Below, in pieces: positions 59,733-64,000 of a stretch of 64,000 bases of DNA. The notes under the pieces are model-generated. The model was given only the letters and a program-made list of their open reading frames with translations. It did no database searches and was not told where the DNA came from. Source of the DNA: an uncultured Roseburia sp. (lineage in GTDB: Bacteria > Bacillota > Clostridia > Lachnospirales > Lachnospiraceae). The stretch is taken from the NCBI GenBank assembly GCA_900548205.1, contig URJS01000003.1, positions 14,409 to 78,408 of the forward strand, written 5' to 3'. The first letter of the stretch is position 1. The number at the start of each line of letters is the position of its first letter. Position numbers and translations under genes: made by a program.

Positions 59733-61547
59733 ATGAAAGTGAAAATAGCAGACTGGATCGCACAGTATCTGGTTGAGCAGGGGATTCGTTATAATTTCAC
59801 GGTGCCGGGCGGCGGGGCAATGCATTTGAATGTAGCCTTTGGCCATCAGGAGGGGCTGAAAAATATTTTTGTTCAGCATGAACAGAGCGCAGCGATTGCA
59901 GCAGAAGGCTATTTTCGGGCAACAAACGAATTACCAATGGTCTGCTGTACGACAGGACCGGGCGGCACGAATACGCTGACCGGGGTGCTGGGCGCATGGC
60001 TTGACAGTATTCCTATGCTGATCATCAGCGGGCAGATTCGCTATGCAACAACGGCAAGAGCGGCGGGAATCCCTGTCCGTGCGATGGGAGATCAGGAGTA
60101 TGACATTACGCCTATGGTTTCTCATATGACAAAGTATGCGGAAATGATCATCGAACCGCAAAAGGTAAAATACCATATTCAAAAGGCATTATATCTGGCA
60201 ACACACGGAAGACCGGGACCTGTCTGGCTGGATATTCCGCTGGATATTCAGGGCGGATATATTGATCCCTCTGAATTTGTGGAATTTGACCCGTCAGAGA
60301 CAGCGGACGAGCTTCCGCCTGCAGTGACAAAAGAGATGATTGCAGAGGTGCTTGAAAAAATAAAAAATGCCAAGCGGCCTGTATTGAATGTCGGCAGTGC
60401 AATACATAGCACGGACAGTGTCGCATTAATGAGAAGGGTGGCGGAAAAATTAAATATTCCGGTTGCCGTTGCATGGGACGCTTCTGATCTGATGCCGCAT
60501 GACAATGAGCTTTTTGTCGGTATCCCAGGGCTTTTGGGAGATCGCGCCGGTAACTGGGCAGTTCAAAATGCCGACCTTGTGCTGTCTGTCGGATGCAGAT
60601 TAAGCTGCAGACAGGTGGGGTATAATGTGAAATCATGGGCAAGAGAGGCTTATGTCATTATGGTGGATATTGACAAGTATGAGCTGATCAAGCCGAGCAT
60701 TCATGTGGAGTTCCCGATTCATGCGGACGCAAAGGAATTTTTGCAGGTGTTAGACGAAGCCATAGAGACGAAGCTGACAGGTCATGAGGACTGGACCAGG
60801 ATTTGTCAGGGCTGGAAAAAGAATTATCCTGTGGTAAGTGAAAAGCATTACAGCGGCGAGGGATTGACAAACGCGTATTGCTTTTTGAATGAGGTGAGCA
60901 GACGGGCAGCAGAAGATCAGTTTATCGTGCTTGGAAACGGAACAGTCGAAGCATGTCTGCATGCCATCCATATAAAAAACAATACAAGGCTTATCAGCAA
61001 CAGCGGTGCGGCAAGTATGGGATATGATTTGCCGGCTGCCATCGGCTGCTGCTTTGCTATTGGTAAGAAAGATACCATTTGCCTGACGGGAGACGGCAGT
61101 ATCCAGATGAATTTGCAGGAGCTGCAGACGATCGTGTTCCATAAGCTGCCGATTAAAATATTTGTAGTCAATAACCAGGGCTATCACTCGATGAGACAGA
61201 CAGAGGGAAACCTGTTCCCGGAATATACAAAGGTTGGAATCGGACCAGAGAGCGGAGATTTAAGCTTTCCTGAGATGAAGAAGATCGCGGCGGCATACGG
61301 TATCCCGTATATGTCGGCTTCCTGTAATAAGGAGATTCCAGATGTGGTAGATCGGATGCTTGCAGCAGAGGGCTATGCGATGTGTGAGATTTTTGTTGAT
61401 ATTAATCAAAAATTTGAGCCAAAGAGCGCAACAAAAAAATTGCCGGACGGGACGCTGGTATCTCCGCCATTGGAGGATCTTGCTCCGTTTTTGCCGCGTG
61501 AGGAGCTGGAAAAGATCATGATCATCCCAATGTGGGAAAATAAATAG
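59733..61547 (+). CDS. ThDP-dependent acetolactate-synthase-like enzyme
   Basis: Protein of 604 residues with the three-domain layout of acetolactate synthase and YerE-type enzymes: N-terminal Pyr domain with the activating Glu50 in VQHEQSAAIAAEG and TTGPGGTNTLTGVLGAW, a central FAD/nucleotide-type domain (about 195-345), and the C-terminal PP domain with the ThDP motif from GDGSIQMN to KIFVVNNQGY (about 452-480). Such enzymes decarboxylate pyruvate and add the two-carbon unit to a carbonyl; YerE does so on CDP-4-keto-3,6-dideoxyglucose for yersiniose. Here the likely acceptor is CDP-4-keto-6-deoxyglucose or a product of the preceding aldolase. Plain amino-acid synthesis is unlikely in this setting. 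Confidence 0.85.
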   Translation: MKVKIADWIAQYLVEQGIRYNFTVPGGGAMHLNVAFGHQEGLKNIFVQHEQSAAIAAEGYFRATNELPMVCCTTGPGGTNTLTGVLGAWLDSIPMLIISGQIRYATTARAAGIPVRAMGDQEYDITPMVSHMTKYAEMIIEPQKVKYHIQKALYLATHGRPGPVWLDIPLDIQGGYIDPSEFVEFDPSETADELPPAVTKEMIAEVLEKIKNAKRPVLNVGSAIHSTDSVALMRRVAEKLNIPVAVAWDASDLMPHDNELFVGIPGLLGDRAGNWAVQNADLVLSVGCRLSCRQVGYNVKSWAREAYVIMVDIDKYELIKPSIHVEFPIHADAKEFLQVLDEAIETKLTGHEDWTRICQGWKKNYPVVSEKHYSGEGLTNAYCFLNEVSRRAAEDQFIVLGNGTVEACLHAIHIKNNTRLISNSGAASMGYDLPAAIGCCFAIGKKDTICLTGDGSIQMNLQELQTIVFHKLPIKIFVVNNQGYHSMRQTEGNLFPEYTKVGIGPESGDLSFPEMKKIAAAYGIPYMSASCNKEIPDVVDRMLAAEGYAMCEIFVDINQKFEPKSATKKLPDGTLVSPPLEDLAPFLPREELEKIMIIPMWENK

Positions 61548-61557
61548 TGATTATTTG

Positions 61558-61591
61558 AAAAGTAGGCAGAGAGATTTTTCTGCTTACTTTT
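61558..61591 (+). terminator. Intrinsic terminator inside the CDP-sugar operon
   Basis: AAAAGTAGGCAGA and TCTGCTTACTTTT form a 13-bp stem (one G-U pair) with an 8-base loop, 11 bases after the ThDP gene stop. The right arm ends in TTTT. No new promoter is obvious before 61620, so partial read-through to the epimerase genes is likely. Confidence 0.72.
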
Positions 61592-61619
61592 CATTCGTAA
61601 AAGGAGCGTAGGATAGAAA

Positions 61620-62540
61620 ATGAATCAGGTGATTGTAACAGGAGCAACGGGAATGCTGGGTGCTTCCATGATCGAGCAGATGGTGGCGGACGGTATTAAG
61701 GTAACTGCGGTCATAAGACCAAATTCAAAGAAAAGAAGCAATCTGATCGACCATGAAAATATTCAAGTGGTAGAATGCGATATTGACGAGCTTTTGACAT
61801 TAAAGTCAGTATTAACGGGGACGTATGACACATTTTACCATTTTGCGTGGGACGGAACTTACGGAGACAGCAGAAATGATGCGATGCTTCAGGAAAAAAA
61901 TGTACGCAATACGTTAGAGGCAGTCGAGCTTGCTCATGCGCTTGGATGTCAGGTGTTTGTCGGAGCGGGTTCACAGGCAGAGTTTGGCTTTGTAGAGGGT
62001 GAGCTGTCCGATCAGATTCCGAAGAATCCGGTGACAGGCTATGGAATTGCAAAATATACAGCCGGACGGCTCAGCGCTATTATGTGCGAGAGACTTGGTA
62101 TGCGTCAGTCGTGGGGAAGAATCGTGAGTACCTATGGGCCACGGGATAATAGCTATACGATGGTGATGTCGAGTGTGATCGGAATGTTGAACGGAGAGCG
62201 GATGAGCTTTACGAAGGGCGATCAGATTTGGGACTATGTATATGGCGGTGACTGTTCCAGGGCATTTTATCTGATCGGCAAGTATGGGAAGCACGGAAAA
62301 GCATACACGATCGGTTCTGGAAAAAGCAAGCTTCTGCGGGAGTATATAGAGATCATCCGGGATGTTGTAAATCCATCCCTGGAGATCGGTATCGGTGAGC
62401 GGGATTATTATCCGAATCAGGTGATGCGATTAACGGCAGATATCAGTGAATTGACAGAGGACACGGGCTTTGTACCGGAGATTGATTTTGCGGAAGGTAT
62501 TCGCAGAACTATGGAGTGGTATAAGGGAGAAGTAAAATGA
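61620..62540 (+). CDS. NAD-dependent epimerase/reductase of a nucleotide sugar (extended SDR)
   Basis: Protein of 306 residues: VTGATGMLGASMIEQM (Rossmann start), FYHFAWDGTYGDSRND, VFVGAGSQAEFG and the catalytic YGIAKYTAG. The style (FAWDGT, GSQAEFG) matches CDP-4-keto-6-deoxyhexose reductases/epimerases such as abequose, paratose and ascarylose-type SDRs rather than GalE. It likely reduces or epimerises the CDP sugar made upstream. It overlaps the next gene by 4 bases (ATGA), so the two are coupled. Confidence 0.85.
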   Translation: MNQVIVTGATGMLGASMIEQMVADGIKVTAVIRPNSKKRSNLIDHENIQVVECDIDELLTLKSVLTGTYDTFYHFAWDGTYGDSRNDAMLQEKNVRNTLEAVELAHALGCQVFVGAGSQAEFGFVEGELSDQIPKNPVTGYGIAKYTAGRLSAIMCERLGMRQSWGRIVSTYGPRDNSYTMVMSSVIGMLNGERMSFTKGDQIWDYVYGGDCSRAFYLIGKYGKHGKAYTIGSGKSKLLREYIEIIRDVVNPSLEIGIGERDYYPNQVMRLTADISELTEDTGFVPEIDFAEGIRRTMEWYKGEVK

Positions 62541-63481
62541 AGCACATATCCGTGATGACTCCGTGTTACAACGAGGAGGGAAATATCAGAAATATTTATA
62601 CTGCAGTCAAGGAGCAGTTTGAGCGATTACCGCAGTATACCTATGAGCATATTTTTATTGATAATTATTCAACCGATGCTTCAAGAGCAATTCTAAGAGA
62701 GCTTGCCGCAAAGGATAAAAATGTTAAGGTTATTTTCAATGCGATGAATTTTGGACCGAACCGTTCCGGTACTTACGGTATGATGCAGGGAACAGGGGAC
62801 GCGCTCATCTGCATTGTGTGCGACCTGCAGGATCCTCCTGAGATGATTCCTGAATTCCTCCGAAAGTGGGAGGAGGGCTACAAGGTTGTGATGGGACAGA
62901 AAACAAAAAGTAAAGAGAATCCGCTCATGTTCCAGATCAGAAAGCTCTATTACAGGATTATGTCATGGCTGTCAGAGTCAGAGCACCTGACCAATGTCAC
63001 AGGCTATGGTCTCTTTGATAAAGAGGTGCTTGATATGATCAAGTGGATGGATGATCCCGAACCCTATATCAGAGGTCTGATCACCCAGCTTGGGTATAAG
63101 TGGTGTCTGGTGCCTTATACACAGCAGGAACGAAAGGTTGGGAAATCGAGCTATAATTTCAGCAGATATTTTGATTTTGCGGTTACAGGTCTGACGCATG
63201 TATCGAAAAAGCCGCTTAGGATTGCAACGATGCTCGGGTTTATCATGTCTGTCATTAGCTTTTTGGTGGCGCTTGTGTACCTGATCATGAAGCTTGTGAA
63301 CTGGTATGATTTCCAGATGGGAACAGCGCCGATCCTGATCGGAATGTTTTTGCTGGCTTCGATCCAGCTTGCGTTTATTGGCGTCATAGGGGAATATGTC
63401 GGCGCAATTTTAACGAGGGTTACAAAGCGCCCTATGATCATAGAGGAAGAACGTATCAACTTTGATGATACGGATGAATGA
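62537..63481 (+). CDS. GtrB/DPM1-like polyprenyl-phosphate sugar synthase (GT2)
   Basis: GT2 protein of 314 residues with MTPCYNEEGNIRNI, FIDNYSTDASRAIL (Asn-Tyr in place of the usual Asp-Gly) and donor site CIVCDLQDPPEMIPEF; two C-terminal hydrophobic segments follow FAVTGLTHVSKKPLRI. It probably attaches a sugar, perhaps the CDP-derived one of this operon, to undecaprenyl phosphate. It starts inside the epimerase stop (ATGA overlap) and is followed 9 bases later by an SDR gene. Confidence 0.85.
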   Translation: MKHISVMTPCYNEEGNIRNIYTAVKEQFERLPQYTYEHIFIDNYSTDASRAILRELAAKDKNVKVIFNAMNFGPNRSGTYGMMQGTGDALICIVCDLQDPPEMIPEFLRKWEEGYKVVMGQKTKSKENPLMFQIRKLYYRIMSWLSESEHLTNVTGYGLFDKEVLDMIKWMDDPEPYIRGLITQLGYKWCLVPYTQQERKVGKSSYNFSRYFDFAVTGLTHVSKKPLRIATMLGFIMSVISFLVALVYLIMKLVNWYDFQMGTAPILIGMFLLASIQLAFIGVIGEYVGAILTRVTKRPMIIEEERINFDDTDE

Positions 63482-63490
63482 GGAAGAACT

Positions 63491-64000
63491 ATGCGGAAAA
63501 TATTGATTACAGGCGGATCGCGTGGGATAGGAAAGGCGATTGCCGAAGTGTTTGCGGAGAATGGTTATGAGGTTGTAGCGCCTGGGAGAGGAGAGCTTGA
63601 CCTTGGCAGTGCGGAGTCCATCAATGCCTATGTAGAGCTGCATAAAAACGAGTATTTTGATGTCATCATCAATAATGCGGGCTGCAATGATATTCATGAG
63701 ATCGAGCATATCACAGATGAGGAAATCGAGTCTATGATCGCGCTGAATCTTGTTGCGCCGATTAAGCTGCTGCGTGGGTTTGCAGGAGCAATGAAAGAGC
63801 ACAGATATGGGAGAATCGTAAATATAGCGTCGATCTGGGCAATCGTATCAAAGGCAGGACGCTGTGTTTACAGTGCGACAAAAAACGGGATTCACGGAGT
63901 GACAAATACTCTGGCGGTAGAGCTGGCAGAATATAATATTCTTGTGAATACAGTATGTCCGGGCTTTACGCTTACGGAGCTTACAAAGAAAAATAATACA
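63491..64000 (+). CDS. SDR oxidoreductase (3' end cut by window edge)
   Basis: The first 170 residues of a classical short-chain dehydrogenase/reductase are visible: ITGGSRGIGKAIAEVF (cofactor glycine motif), IINNAGCNDIHEIEHI (NNAG), IVNIASIWA (catalytic Ser) and YSATKNGIHG (Tyr-x3-Lys), then NTVCPGFTLTEL. The frame is open to the right edge, and about 60-80 residues should be missing. GGAAG six bases upstream sets the ATG at 63491. In context it could reduce the side-chain ketone of a branched CDP sugar, as YerF does for yersiniose; a FabG-like lipid role is less likely here. Confidence 0.9.
   Translation, partial: MRKILITGGSRGIGKAIAEVFAENGYEVVAPGRGELDLGSAESINAYVELHKNEYFDVIINNAGCNDIHEIEHITDEEIESMIALNLVAPIKLLRGFAGAMKEHRYGRIVNIASIWAIVSKAGRCVYSATKNGIHGVTNTLAVELAEYNILVNTVCPGFTLTELTKKNNT

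Noticed and set aside
59733..61547. Housekeeping acetolactate synthase (ilvB)
   Set aside because: No small subunit or other branched-chain amino acid gene is near, and the gene is embedded among CDP-sugar genes.
56269..64000. Yersiniose pathway proper
   Set aside because: The 3-dehydrase RfbH and its reductase partner are not in the window, so the 3-deoxy step cannot be claimed.
1..64000. Mobile island with integrase or insertion sequences
   Set aside because: I found no transposase, integrase, phage gene, tRNA or flanking direct repeats, so transfer is not supported from this window.

Overview
The window looks like one Lachnospiraceae-type (Clostridia, Gram-positive) chromosome segment of roughly half G+C. 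Evidence: the cdaA-cdaR-glmM order, a Gram-positive HPr with His15 and Ser46, AGGAGG-type ribosome sites, sigma-A promoters, and muramidase and glycosidase genes with cell-wall-binding repeats. I saw no rRNA, tRNA, CRISPR array, transposase or phage gene. Almost everything after about 3.8 kb serves surface-glycan synthesis, and all but one gene is on the + strand.

Layout. (A) 1-3843: cyclic di-AMP synthase (cut by the left edge), its regulator CdaR, phosphoglucosamine mutase and HPr. (B) 3865-17218: a complete dTDP-L-rhamnose pathway (rfbD, rfbB, rfbA, rfbC), with a GtrII-type membrane glucosyltransferase and a GtrB-type lipid-sugar synthase between rfbD and rfbB. Then come an ABC glycan exporter whose ATPase has a Wzt-type C-terminal domain, a methyltransferase plus kinase-like pair resembling a split WbdD chain terminator, a first polyprenyl-phosphate sugar-1-P transferase, and a Wzz/BY-kinase-like protein that has lost its Walker A motif. 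(C) 17208-36119: a Wzx/Wzy-type stretch with polymerase, flippase, many glycosyltransferases, an epimerase, and an acyl carrier protein/FkbH/hexapeptide acyltransferase module suited to glyceroyl decoration. It also holds three diverged copies of an unusual two-gene membrane system. (D) 36140-48476: a second initiating transferase, a second and shorter ABC exporter, and UDP-galactopyranose mutase between two GlfT2-like galactofuranosyltransferases, then a beta-helix exported protein and another lipid-sugar synthase. (E) 48484-53538: a GH25 muramidase and a GH43-type glycosidase, convergent on a palindromic terminator and sharing the same C-terminal wall-binding repeats. (F) 53652-56071: a YfhO membrane protein behind a perfect consensus promoter. 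(G) 56269-64000: a CDP-glucose-derived sugar operon (rfbF, rfbG, an HMGL-like lyase fusion, a ThDP enzyme, an epimerase, a GtrB-like transferase and an SDR cut by the right edge) that lacks the usual 3-dehydrase.

Working together: the genes could make dTDP-rhamnose, UDP-Galf and an unusual CDP sugar, and start chains on undecaprenyl phosphate with two different transferases. Chains could be exported by two ABC systems and one flippase/polymerase route. Outside the membrane they could be decorated with lipid-linked sugars by GT-C enzymes (GtrII, YfhO and possibly the split pairs) and perhaps with acyl groups. Best candidates for undescribed biology: the triplicated split membrane pairs, the split WbdD-like terminator in a Gram-positive, the glyceroyl-ACP decoration module, and the CDP-sugar branch pathway. 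Functions come from reading motifs by eye; no database search was run.
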